DNA of 64,000 nucleotides from Desulfomonile tiedjei. Lineage in GTDB: Bacteria > Desulfobacterota > Desulfomonilia > Desulfomonilales > Desulfomonilaceae. This document shows, piece after piece, positions 26,734 through 35,259 of this stretch. A program made the translations under genes and the position numbers. The stretch lies in assembly GCA_016212925.1 (NCBI GenBank), contig JACRDF010000047.1, forward strand, positions 62,001 through 126,000. The letters are read 5' to 3'. Below the pieces are notes generated by a model. It searched no databases. It saw nothing but the letters and a program-made list of their open reading frames with translations, and was not told where the DNA came from. The stretch's first letter is position 1; each line of letters starts with the position of its first letter.

Positions 26734-27534
26734 ATGATGCAATTTGATCTGGGCCTCAGTTATGATGAGCTGGAAAAGGGGATGAAGGCCTCGTTCAGCA
26801 AAACCATTACCGAAACCGATGTATACCTGTTTGCCGGGATCAGTGGAGACTTTAACCCCCTGCATGTTAACGAGGAATTCGCACGCCTGACGCCCTTTGG
26901 TCGGCGTATTGCGCACGGAGCTTTGCCGCAGTGCCTCATAGCCCCTGTTCTTGGGACAAAGCTTCCCGGACTGGGGACCATTGCACTGGAGATAACCACC
27001 CGATTTGTTGCACCGACCTTTTTCGGCGACACCATCACGGCAAGTGCCGAGGTCGTGGAAAAACTCGAAGCCAAACGTCGGGTCAAAATGAGTCTTCTGT
27101 GGACTAACCAGCGGGGAGAGACAGTGGCCAAGGGTGAAGCCGTAGTCATACCTCCGCCAAAACAGGAAGATCTATTTTCCAAAAAACAAAGAGAGGGAAA
27201 GAACATGGCGCTTACTTCAGTTAAAGAGGTTTTCGAGAAAATGCCCCAGGTTTTCAACGCGGCCAGTGCCGCTGGTGTGAATACGACTTTCCAGTTTCAC
27301 ATTACCGGCGCGCAGGGCGGGGATTGGAATGTCGTCGTGAAAGACAGCACCTGCCAGGTTGCCGAAGGTGTCCACGAGAGCCCCAATGTGACCCTGACAA
27401 TGGCCGATGAGGACTGGCTGGCCATGTGCAACGGCACGCTGAACGGCATGACGGCTTTCATGACGGGAAAACTCAAGGCATCCGGCGACATTATGGCTGC
27501 ACAGCGGATTCCCACGCTGTTCCCTCTGGGGTAA
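26734..27534 (+). CDS. MaoC-like hydratase fused to SCP2 sterol-carrier domain
   Basis: 266 residues. The N-terminal hot-dog domain (about 10-140) has the (R)-hydratase motif SGDFNPLHVNEEFA with Asp39 and His44; the C-terminal ~100 residues (from about 165) match SCP2 (FQFHITGAQGGDWNVVVKD, then MTGKLKASGDIMAAQRI). It would hydrate an enoyl-CoA while the SCP2 part binds a lipid or acyl-CoA. An internal GAGAGGG before the ATG at 27205 could also allow separate production of the SCP2 part. Confidence 0.88.
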   Translation: MMQFDLGLSYDELEKGMKASFSKTITETDVYLFAGISGDFNPLHVNEEFARLTPFGRRIAHGALPQCLIAPVLGTKLPGLGTIALEITTRFVAPTFFGDTITASAEVVEKLEAKRRVKMSLLWTNQRGETVAKGEAVVIPPPKQEDLFSKKQREGKNMALTSVKEVFEKMPQVFNAASAAGVNTTFQFHITGAQGGDWNVVVKDSTCQVAEGVHESPNVTLTMADEDWLAMCNGTLNGMTAFMTGKLKASGDIMAAQRIPTLFPLG

Positions 27535-27597
27535 CAACAACTTTAAACCGGGCCGGGACTATACACATTTTCTCGGCAATCGCCGGATCTAATTGTG

Positions 27598-27679
27598 TCA
27601 TTGCGAGGAGTGAAGCCACTAAGCAATCTCCTTTGACTGGGATGCTGGGGGTCTCTTCGGGCTCACGTCCTCGCAATGA
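27598..27679. repeat. Dispersed palindromic repeat (TCATTGCGAGGA family)
   Basis: Inverted ends TCATTGCGAGGA and TCCTCGCAATGA surround a core containing AAGCAATCTC. This is a widespread bacterial interspersed repeat whose spurious translation 'IARSEATKQS' appears in many genomes. The 27535-27831 interval has no gene. Confidence 0.75.
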
Positions 27680-27831
27680 TCCCGCTGAACGCGGGACAGC
27701 CGTTGACCTTCACGGGCTTTCCTGCCAGTCATCAAAGCTTTCAAATTACCCGCGACCACCGCGCGGCTGCGGCCACGCGTGCCAATGAACAGCAGCTCCA
27801 ATCCTCATTTGCCTAATGCGAGGAACAAGTG

Positions 27832-28974
27832 ATGTCAGGCGATCTGGACTATTTCAAAGAGACCCACCACATTCTCCGAGACACGGTAGCCAGGTTTGTG
27901 CAGCGCGAGATTAAACCCTATGTCGAGGAATGGGAGGAGGCCGGCGAGTTTCCACGGGAACTCTACGGCAAAGCCGCGGACATCGGACTTCTGGGCCTTT
28001 GCTGCCCGGAGGAGTGGAGCGGCATCGAAACGGATGTGTTCCACGAGGTGGTGGTGACCGAGGAACTGACCCGCTGTGGGTCGGGCGGTCTGGCCGCGGG
28101 GTTGATGTCTCATTCCATAGCGCTGCCCCCCATCGTTTCTATGGGCACGCAGGAACAGAAGGCACGTTTCATACCTCTGGTTTTGAGCGGCGAAAAAATC
28201 GCGGCCCTCGGCATCACCGAACCGGGAGGCGGCTCAGACGTTGCCAACATTCGGACCCGTGCGGTAAGGGATGGGGAATGGTACATCGTCAACGGGACCA
28301 AGACCATGATCACCTCGGGGACTCGCGCCGATTTTGTGACAATGGCGGTGCGGACCGGAGGACCGGGGTCCAAAGGGGTAAGCTTGCTCGTGGTGGAGAC
28401 CGATTCACCAGGGTTCACGGTTTCCAAGAAGCTAAGAAAGATGGGTTGGTGGGCTTCCGACACAGCGGAACTGTCCATGAACGATGTCCGCGTTCCTGCG
28501 GCAAATCTCCTTGGTGAGGAAGGCGCGGCGTTCTACGGGGTGATGCAGAACTTTCAGAAGGAAAGGCTATACCTGGCCTTGATGGCAAACACCACCGCGC
28601 AAATGGCTTTGGATGAGTCCATAAAATACGCTCATATTCGCGAGGCATTCGGCAGACAGCTCACCGGGTTTCAGGTGACGAGACACAAGCTGGTAGACAT
28701 GGCGGTCCTGGTGGAAGTAAGCAAGGAATTCACATACAGGGTCGCGGCAAAGATTCAAGCCGGCGAAAACATGATCAAAGAGATCTCCATGGCCAAGATT
28801 TTTTCTACGGACATCTGCGACCGTGTCTGTCACGCCGCGGTTCAGATTCACGGCGGATACGGGTACATGAGGGAATACCCGATCGAAAGGCTCTATCGTG
28901 ACAGCCGCATATTGTCCATCGGTGGAGGTACCACCGAGATAATGAAGGAGATCATTTCAAAGATCATCCTGTGA
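27832..28974 (+). CDS. Acyl-CoA dehydrogenase
   Basis: 380 residues from the ATG at 27832 (GAGGA upstream; an adjacent GTG at 27829 is possible). Motifs: GITEPGGGSDVAN, TKTMITSGTRADF, REAFGRQL, and GGYGYMREYPIERLYRD. The base position matches the isovaleryl-CoA/long-chain group (QKERLYLAL), with IGGGTTE at the C-terminal site, so it should be active. It may serve the same pathway as the upstream operon, from which it is separated by about 300 bp holding a repeat. Confidence 0.93.
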   Translation: MSGDLDYFKETHHILRDTVARFVQREIKPYVEEWEEAGEFPRELYGKAADIGLLGLCCPEEWSGIETDVFHEVVVTEELTRCGSGGLAAGLMSHSIALPPIVSMGTQEQKARFIPLVLSGEKIAALGITEPGGGSDVANIRTRAVRDGEWYIVNGTKTMITSGTRADFVTMAVRTGGPGSKGVSLLVVETDSPGFTVSKKLRKMGWWASDTAELSMNDVRVPAANLLGEEGAAFYGVMQNFQKERLYLALMANTTAQMALDESIKYAHIREAFGRQLTGFQVTRHKLVDMAVLVEVSKEFTYRVAAKIQAGENMIKEISMAKIFSTDICDRVCHAAVQIHGGYGYMREYPIERLYRDSRILSIGGGTTEIMKEIISKIIL

Positions 28975-29127
28975 ACCCGGTCTGCTGACACCTGTTTCAT
29001 TCCACAAGAATCCCGGGCAATGCTCGTATCTACATATCCATTGCCAAGTTTTTCATCCGAATCGCGGCCGGGGTATTATCAAGAGCCCGCGGCCTCCACC
29101 GTCTCCCCACTGTCAATCCCTGTATGA

Positions 29128-29191
29128 CGGCGGGCACGGCCCGCCCTACGGAAGGTGTGTCGCCCAATCGTAGGGCGGGCCGTGCCCGCCG
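29128..29191. repeat. Long perfect inverted repeat (23-bp arms)
   Basis: Arms 29128-29150 and 29169-29191 are perfect complements, separated by an 18-base loop. They contain the GGGCACGG core seen in several other hairpins here. The site lies between the dehydrogenase stop (28974) and marR (29373) and could end the catabolic operon, though no T-run follows. The rest of 28975-29372 shows only a possible marR promoter. Confidence 0.8.
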
Positions 29192-29304
29192 ATTGTATGC
29201 GTCAGCGATAGAATTGACTGAACCACCTTGTCGGACCAAAAAATCGGCAAGCACTACAATTTCCGACGCGGAGCCGCGGCCTCACCCGGCGATTAATTCA
29301 CTCA

Positions 29305-29333
29305 TTGACAATTCACGCCTTTATTTTTAACTT
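29305..29333 (+). promoter_or_regulatory. Possible promoter of the marR gene
   Basis: TTGACA (29305-29310), 17-bp spacer, TAACTT (29328-29333) in an AT-rich stretch, 39 bp before the ATG at 29373. A short palindrome TTATTGAATAA at 29333-29343 lies near the expected transcription start and could be an autoregulatory operator. Confidence 0.4.
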
Positions 29334-29372
29334 ATTGAATAAAATACTTCATTTAGAGAAGGGCACAGCCCC

Positions 29373-29843
29373 ATGTCCGATGTCGTGTACAAGAGCGATA
29401 TGAGCATTGATGAAAGAGTGCTGATGGCAATGGTCAGGATTGCCGAAGGCTTCAAGAAAAACACCTCAGCGCTCCTGAATCGCTGGGGCCTGACATTCTC
29501 TCAATACAACGTGCTCAGGATCTTGGATGCCTGCGAAAGCGGCCAAAATACCATGAGAAACGTGAACCGAATCATGTTGGTTTCGAGCGCCAACTTGACG
29601 GGCATAGCCAAGAGATTGGAAAGAAACGGCTTTATTGTCAGGAAAAGCGACCCGAACGATGACCGGATCAAGAGGCTTCAAATCACGCCAGCGGGAACAA
29701 AGGTATTAAAGGCTATCTACGAGCACAAAGAACAGAACCTGAAAAGATACCTGATGAAATACTCCAACGAAGAGAAGTCCGACCTATTGGAGACACTGCT
29801 AGATATATCCAAGCAGACAAGGAGAAAATCGCAGCCCAAGTAA
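29373..29843 (+). CDS. MarR-family transcriptional regulator
   Basis: 156 residues. The winged helix is recognisable: LLNRWGLTFSQYNVLRIL, LVSSANLTGIAKRLERNGFI (recognition helix), RKSDPNDDRIKRLQITPAG (wing). MarR proteins of catabolic loci often bind aryl-CoA or phenolic ligands. It lies between the two large catabolic clusters and is a candidate regulator of either, for instance through the palindrome at 49912-49931. Confidence 0.92.
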   Translation: MSDVVYKSDMSIDERVLMAMVRIAEGFKKNTSALLNRWGLTFSQYNVLRILDACESGQNTMRNVNRIMLVSSANLTGIAKRLERNGFIVRKSDPNDDRIKRLQITPAGTKVLKAIYEHKEQNLKRYLMKYSNEEKSDLLETLLDISKQTRRKSQPK

Positions 29844-29872
29844 TGACGAACTACTTCTACAAAGGCGTTTAG

Positions 29873-30997
29873 ATGACACTTCGCGAAATCACCTCCCAAG
29901 CCATGCAAGTAGTCGAAGTATCGCTGTCTATCCTCGACCAGTGGGCGAAAACCAGCAAATTTGCCTACCCTGTCTTTCTCTCTCTCGTTGCGGCGTTCAT
30001 TTTTTGGGTCACATTTTCTTACTTGCCGGAAAGGGAAAGACGAAGGAAACTGCGTCCAGTTGTTGAGCTGGCATTGTTTGAGACCTATACGAATCTCTTT
30101 TATGTATTCGACGCGATCATGGGGCATCACAACAACAGCCCTTCCGACTATCAAAGCGAGATCCGTTCAGGCCAGCTATGCGAAGATGCCATCGCGATGG
30201 GGCTTGCAAACAAATGCCTAAACGCTTCCTATTTTTACGACCATCGCATTAGAGGTAGCCTCTTGGTTATTGGTCCAGAGGTCTTGGAGCGCTCGCAATC
30301 CATAGACGAATTGGCTAACAAAATCATCAGCCTTCACACTTATGCAACAGCGAAAGAAATAATTCTCATTGAAAGAATCAGGGAGAAACTTCGGGAGTAT
30401 GATTTTGACTCGGGCAGCGTCAATGCAAGCGCCGAAGTCGTGATTAATGGGATATCTTACTTTCCAGTCAATCCTACCATCAGTTACCGTAAGCGCAACC
30501 TTTGTCAGCTTTACAAACTCTTTTGCGAGCTACAACAAATTGTACTAAATAGGCGTCGCATGGACCGCGATCAATTTATTTACAAAATACAGCACTTGTT
30601 CCACGCCAAAAGATATAAATCGTGCAAGAAATTCATAGGTAAGCATGGGCCAAAATTTAGCAAAGATAGCACCGTATATAACGGATATTTAGCTCTTTGC
30701 GAAAGAGGCCTGGGAAACACAAAAAAGTTCTATGAAATAATTAAAAGCGTATATAAGCTGCGCCCGTACGGTGGGGCACTCGTGTCTTCCCGAGATATGT
30801 TCAAAGACTGTATAGACGACAAGAAGCTTGTGGAAATCTTGGCTGCGTATCACTCAAAGCAGGAAGTTGCTGCATTCCAAGAATCGGTGCGAGAGGACGG
30901 AGAGAGAAAGCTGTCATTTGAGCGTACGAACAAAGCCCTGGTCGAGTACTACAGGTCAAAAGCTGAAAGTGCCCGGGCTGGAGGAAATACTGCCTAA
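29873..30997 (+). CDS. Unrecognised single-pass membrane protein
   Basis: 374 residues. One membrane segment near the N-terminus (YPVFLSLVAAFIFWVTFSYL) is followed by a basic stop (ERERRRK) and a large cytoplasmic helical domain with no recognised family. Base composition and codon choice are visibly more AT-rich than in flanking genes (many AAA, ATA, AAT codons), suggesting horizontal acquisition. 29 bp downstream of marR, so possibly co-transcribed. Confidence 0.65.
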   Translation: MTLREITSQAMQVVEVSLSILDQWAKTSKFAYPVFLSLVAAFIFWVTFSYLPERERRRKLRPVVELALFETYTNLFYVFDAIMGHHNNSPSDYQSEIRSGQLCEDAIAMGLANKCLNASYFYDHRIRGSLLVIGPEVLERSQSIDELANKIISLHTYATAKEIILIERIREKLREYDFDSGSVNASAEVVINGISYFPVNPTISYRKRNLCQLYKLFCELQQIVLNRRRMDRDQFIYKIQHLFHAKRYKSCKKFIGKHGPKFSKDSTVYNGYLALCERGLGNTKKFYEIIKSVYKLRPYGGALVSSRDMFKDCIDDKKLVEILAAYHSKQEVAAFQESVREDGERKLSFERTNKALVEYYRSKAESARAGGNTA

Positions 30998-31409
30998 CAA
31001 TCCCTCCTACCGGACTTGTACTCCGCTGCGCTCCGTGCCCTCCGGAGAAGGGCAGATTAGTACGGCGGTCATAATGATGCGTAATATATTCTGGTTAATA
31101 TTTTGTTTTCTCAGCGATCCCGCTTAGGCTCAAGAAGTTGCTTTCTTGCGAGTTACTTCTATTCCTGAAGCTCGATACCTTGAAGTTGAATACAAACCCA
31201 TCCCAAGTGATGCTGTTTTCATGGCGCCGGTTCTAATGAAAAAGAAGCGAAACAACGGTTAGTGTCATCCCCTTCAAATAGCCTGCCACCTTGGCATGTG
31301 GCAGCGACTAGCCGGTCAATACCCGCTTTGGGTGCCACGGACCTGAGCTTGCTCAGGTCCGTGTTTGCCTATGATCCAATCCAACAAAATACTGGCTATC
31401 GCCGCTGTA
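30998..31409. other. Intergenic region with terminator, no gene seen
   Basis: Convergent intergenic space between the plus-strand membrane protein and the minus-strand molybdenum hydroxylase. Apart from the hairpin at 31336-31363 no feature was found. Confidence 0.5.
31336..31363 (-). terminator. Probable terminator of the minus-strand catabolic cluster
   Basis: Perfect 13-bp arms CACGGACCTGAGC and GCTCAGGTCCGTG around TT, about 46 bases past the stop of the molybdopterin-subunit gene. No U-tract on the minus strand; on the plus strand it is followed by TTTG. Very stable, so plausible as a bidirectional or 3'-end-protecting structure. Confidence 0.55.
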
Positions 31410-33743
31410 TCAGCCGCGTTTGAATTTGGTTTGCGTGACCGCTACTTCCTCCAAGCGCCGCAACGGTTGCTCTGCCTTCTCGTCAAGGTATTTCAGTATC
31501 TTCTCCGGGGTGATGGGCAGGTCTTTGCAGCGATAACCCGTGGCGTGATAAACGGCATCGGAAATAGCGGGCGCCGTCGGGGATGCAAGGCCCTCTCCGC
31601 ATTCCTTGGCCCCCAGAGGTCCTTCCGGTTCATACGTATCAACGTGGGTTACTTCGCTAGGCGGCATGTCCATAGCCATCGGCATTTTGTAGTCCGCAAA
31701 GTCGGTGTTGAGGGTTTTGCCCCCGTCCATCACGCACTGCTCATAAAGGGCATACCCGAGGCCCATTTGAATGGAGCCGTTGAGCTGTCCTTCAACGTTT
31801 CTCGGGTTGATCACCGTTCCACAGTCATGGGCTGTCCACATCTGTTTGACTTCTACTTGCCCGGTCTCTTTATCGACCTCCACCTCTGCCACCTGAGCGC
31901 CAAAACCAAAGGCAGGGGTCACCAGGCCTTTGTCCCTGGGAGTGTATGAGCCCCGTGCGACGAGGGGTTCTCCCCGATTTGCCTTCTGCGCCATGGCAAC
32001 GGCCTCTCCGAAGCTCATTCCATACGATGCCTTGGTTTTAGACTGCACCCTTCCGCCTTTACATTCAATCTCGTGGATGACGTTGAGATTAAACCTGGCC
32101 GATACCGCGGCAAAGAGCTGCTCCTTAATCTTTCTGGCCGCGTCGAGCACAGCGTTCCCGCCCATCAGGGTGATGCGGCTTCCCCATGCACCCAAGTCGG
32201 CCTGAGGGGTCATGGACGTGTCAGCGGAGGTTATTCGGATGTCCTCCATAGTCAGGCCCAGCTCTTCCGCCAGGATCTGTTTGAGGACCGTGTCCGAACC
32301 CTGTCCTATATCCGCTGCCATGGTGAGCAGATGCACCGTGCCATCTGAAAACGCCCTGACTTCAGCAGCAGAGAAAGGATACTGGGTGTTGAACCAGTTG
32401 AACACTCCGCCGGAAATAAAGCTGTAGCACCCGATACCGATCCCCTGACCCGGCTTGAGGTTTTTCCGTTTTTCCTTCCAGCCGCTCATCTCCGCCACTG
32501 ACTTTATGGTATCAATGAAGCCGCAACTGGAAATGGTGGCGGTTTCCGGAATTACATCCCCGCTCACTTGCGCGTTCTTCAACCTGATATCAATGGGATC
32601 TAATCCCAGCTCCTCTGCGGCCATGTTCATCTGGATTTCACTGGCGTAAAGAGACTGCGGTGCGCCAAAACCCCGCATGGCGCTGGCGGGTGGTTTGTTC
32701 GTGTACACGTGTTGCCCGTGAAATCGGTAGCTGGGGTAGCGGTAAAGCATGGCGCCGAAGTTGCCGCACAGGAACGTGGCAGTGGGTCCCATAGCGTTGT
32801 AGGCTCCACCGTCGAGCAGGATTCGCAGGTCCTTGGCAACCAGGGTCCCGTCCTTTTTAAATCCCACTTTGGATTGGATCTTCATTGGGTGTCTGCGCCG
32901 GCCTGCGAGAAACTCTTCTTCCCTGCTAAGGGTAAACTTCACGGGCCGGCCGGTCTTCTTGGCCATAAACGCGGCGCAGAATTCCCAGGCCCTCAATTCC
33001 ATTTTCCCGCCGAACCCGCCTCCCACGAAAGGCTTGATTACTCGGATGTCGTTTTCCCGCATGCCGAGCGTCGAGGCCAGGAGGCACTGCACTATGTAAG
33101 GCACCTGAGTGGACGTCCAGAGGGTAATCCGTCCGTCCAAATCAACTTGAGCCAAGGCAGAGCAGGGCTCCAGATATGCGTGGACCACCGCGTGAACGTT
33201 GAACGTGTCTTCCCGGACATAGTCAGACTCTGCAAAGCCTTTTTCCACATCTCCGTACTCGATCTTTCGATTCACGCTGACATTGCTCGGGCAGTAATCA
33301 TGGAGGACCGGCGCGCCGGCTTGTATGGCGGAATCAACGTCGAAAATCCCCGGCAATTCCTCGTATTCCACCTTAATCAGTTCCAGAGCTTCTTCTGCGG
33401 TTTCTTTGTCTACCGCGGCCACAGCGGCTACTTCGTCGCCTATGAACCGCACCTTGTCAACCGCCAGCGGATACTCGTCCTGAGTTTCTGCAAACAGCCG
33501 CCAGTTGCCATATTTTATTTTAGGCGTGTCTTCCCCGGTGATTACGCATTTCACTCCGGGGAGAGCCACTGCCTGGCTAGTGTCAATGTGCTTGATTGCC
33601 GCGTGAGGGTACGGGCTCCTCAATATCCGTCCGTGTAGCATCCCCGGGAGCTTCATATCATCCGTGTATATGGCAGATCCCCTGGACTTGGTCTCGGCGT
33701 CTGTCCTCGGGACATCTTTTCCGATAATGTTGTACTGTTTCAT
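31410..33743 (-). CDS. Molybdenum hydroxylase large (molybdopterin-binding) subunit
   Basis: 777 residues from the ATG at 33743 (AGGA 8 bases upstream). Xanthine dehydrogenase family: N-terminal aldehyde oxidase a/b hammerhead domain (GSAIYTDDMKLPGMLHGRIL), then VGGGFGGKME, AMRGFGAPQ, and the catalytic-glutamate motif GAKECGEG near the C-terminus. It hydroxylates or dehydroxylates ring or side-chain carbon with water as oxygen source. FAD and 2Fe-2S subunits follow the usual small-medium-large order just upstream. Last gene of the cluster. Confidence 0.94.
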   Translation of the reverse strand: MKQYNIIGKDVPRTDAETKSRGSAIYTDDMKLPGMLHGRILRSPYPHAAIKHIDTSQAVALPGVKCVITGEDTPKIKYGNWRLFAETQDEYPLAVDKVRFIGDEVAAVAAVDKETAEEALELIKVEYEELPGIFDVDSAIQAGAPVLHDYCPSNVSVNRKIEYGDVEKGFAESDYVREDTFNVHAVVHAYLEPCSALAQVDLDGRITLWTSTQVPYIVQCLLASTLGMRENDIRVIKPFVGGGFGGKMELRAWEFCAAFMAKKTGRPVKFTLSREEEFLAGRRRHPMKIQSKVGFKKDGTLVAKDLRILLDGGAYNAMGPTATFLCGNFGAMLYRYPSYRFHGQHVYTNKPPASAMRGFGAPQSLYASEIQMNMAAEELGLDPIDIRLKNAQVSGDVIPETATISSCGFIDTIKSVAEMSGWKEKRKNLKPGQGIGIGCYSFISGGVFNWFNTQYPFSAAEVRAFSDGTVHLLTMAADIGQGSDTVLKQILAEELGLTMEDIRITSADTSMTPQADLGAWGSRITLMGGNAVLDAARKIKEQLFAAVSARFNLNVIHEIECKGGRVQSKTKASYGMSFGEAVAMAQKANRGEPLVARGSYTPRDKGLVTPAFGFGAQVAEVEVDKETGQVEVKQMWTAHDCGTVINPRNVEGQLNGSIQMGLGYALYEQCVMDGGKTLNTDFADYKMPMAMDMPPSEVTHVDTYEPEGPLGAKECGEGLASPTAPAISDAVYHATGYRCKDLPITPEKILKYLDEKAEQPLRRLEEVAVTQTKFKRG

Positions 33744-33757
33744 GGTCATTCCTTTCG

Positions 33758-34633
33758 CTAGCCTCTCTTTGCCCGTTCATAGGCTTCTTCAAGGGCACGC
33801 CGGGTCAGCACGGCCACCATTCTCTTTCGCCATTCCGCGGTTGCTCGCACATCCGTTATGGGCTTAGCTTCTTCGGCAGCCTGATCGCCTCCCTGTTCGA
33901 TAAGCTCTTTCGTCCATGCTTGGCCCTTCATAAGGCCTTCAGTCTTTGTGGCTCGTAAGGGGACGGGGGCAACCGCGCCAAGGACAATGCCGGCCTCTTT
34001 GCAGCCTTTACCATTGAAGACCGCCATGACACCTACTCCAACGGCAGCGATGTCAACTCCGCAGCGGCAGGATATGCGTTTGTAGGACGCCCCTGATTTA
34101 GGCGGGGGAGCCGGAACACGTATGGAAGTCATGATCTCCCCGTTCTCCATCACCGTAATTCCCGGTCCCTTGAAAAACTGATTCAAAGGCAGCCGTCGTT
34201 CACCTTTGAGGCTTACCAATGTCACTTCCGCTCCCATTGTCATAAGAGGAGGCGCACTGTCGGCAGAAGGCGCTGCATTGCAGAGGTTGCCGGCAACGGT
34301 GCCCATATTGCGAACTTCCACGTTCGCCATGGAAAGAATCGCATTGACTAGGGCTGGATAGTAATTGAGGACGTCCGGATGGGACGCGACTTCTGCGAGT
34401 CGAGCCGTCGCTCCTATGGTCAGGCCTTCTTTAGCATCAAAACGGACCCCGTTCAGCTCGTCAATTCCCTGAATCCCGATGATCGCCTTGGGCTTAAGAC
34501 GGCCATGATTCATTTTTACCAGAACATCCGTTCCGCCTGCCAACAGATGAGCGCCCTCTCCCCGGTCCGCGAGCAACTTCAGGGCCGCTTCCAGCGTTGT
34601 CGGCGCAAAATATTCGAATTTTGGCATTCTCAT
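33758..34633 (-). CDS. Molybdenum hydroxylase FAD-binding subunit
   Basis: 291 residues, CoxM/XdhB type. FAD-binding signature HLLAGGTDVLVKM near the N-terminus and the second flavin motif VRNMGTVAGNLCNAAPSADSA. The length is that of an ordinary medium subunit: the extra Cys-rich insertion that carries a [4Fe-4S] cluster in 4-hydroxybenzoyl-CoA reductase is not seen, which argues for a hydroxylase/dehydrogenase. Starts 4 bp after the 2Fe-2S gene stop; ATG at 34627 is an alternative. Confidence 0.92.
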   Translation of the reverse strand: MRMPKFEYFAPTTLEAALKLLADRGEGAHLLAGGTDVLVKMNHGRLKPKAIIGIQGIDELNGVRFDAKEGLTIGATARLAEVASHPDVLNYYPALVNAILSMANVEVRNMGTVAGNLCNAAPSADSAPPLMTMGAEVTLVSLKGERRLPLNQFFKGPGITVMENGEIMTSIRVPAPPPKSGASYKRISCRCGVDIAAVGVGVMAVFNGKGCKEAGIVLGAVAPVPLRATKTEGLMKGQAWTKELIEQGGDQAAEEAKPITDVRATAEWRKRMVAVLTRRALEEAYERAKRG

Positions 34634-34637
34634 CGGT

Positions 34638-35120
34638 CTACCCCTTCTTCCTCTTCATGCTTTCCGCAGCAACTCCAACGGCTTCCACAATCTGGTTGTA
34701 TCCTGTGCATCTGCATAGATGCCCGGAAAGGCCGGCCCGAATTTCCTTTTCACTGGGTGAAGGATTGTGGCTCAAAAGATTCAGAGCCGACATCTCCATG
34801 CCGGAGGTGCAAAAGCCGCACTGAATAGCCCCGGTTTTGATAAAAGCGTCTTGTATGGGGTGAAGCTCTTCACCCGAGGGGGCTAGCCCTTCGACGGTCC
34901 TGACTGCTTTTCCATCCACGGAGACGGCCAAGGTCAAGCATGAGCTGACGGTTCGGCCGTCCACCATGACCGTGCAAGCCCCGCAATCACCGGTGCCGCA
35001 GCCGAGTTTGGTCCCGGTCAGGTTAAGGTCTTCGCGAAGCACTTCATTGAGAGTCCGCCAGGGATCGACGGTCAGTGAATATTCGTCTCCATTCACTTTG
35101 AATTTGATTTGGTGTTTCAT
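34638..35120 (-). CDS. Molybdenum hydroxylase 2Fe-2S subunit
   Basis: 160 residues, CoxS type. Plant-ferredoxin cluster motif GCGTGDCGACTV with the distal SSC, then the helical second cluster CGFCTSGM...LCRCTGY. It carries electrons from the molybdenum centre to FAD. First of the three hydroxylase genes, 139 bp downstream of the CoA ligase gene. Confidence 0.95.
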   Translation of the reverse strand: MKHQIKFKVNGDEYSLTVDPWRTLNEVLREDLNLTGTKLGCGTGDCGACTVMVDGRTVSSCLTLAVSVDGKAVRTVEGLAPSGEELHPIQDAFIKTGAIQCGFCTSGMEMSALNLLSHNPSPSEKEIRAGLSGHLCRCTGYNQIVEAVGVAAESMKRKKG

Positions 35121-35218
35121 TTCCTTTCACCTCTATCCAAGTACCCTATAGGATGGCTCGATAATTCGTTTCATCGAGCATCATTCAAGGGGTCATTTGT
35201 TTGATTCCGAGTCCTGCC

Positions 35219-35238
35219 GGGCACGGCGTGCCGTGCCC
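35219..35238. repeat. GGGCACGGC hairpin
   Basis: GGGCACGGC, GT, GCCGTGCCC: perfect 9-bp arms, just past the stop of the ligase gene (35260). Same core as 56961-56980 and 7203-7228. It may attenuate transcription into the hydroxylase genes. Confidence 0.6.
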
Positions 35239-35259
35239 TCTTGAGGTATCCCGCAAAAT

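Noticed and set aside
27491-27676. Small frame in 27491-27676
   Set aside because: Arises from an interspersed repeat whose spurious 'IARSEATKQS' translation is common in many genomes.
31410-35120. 4-hydroxybenzoyl-CoA reductase (HcrABC)
   Set aside because: Subunit sizes fit loosely, but the FAD subunit lacks the Cys-rich [4Fe-4S] insertion, so a named assignment is not justified.
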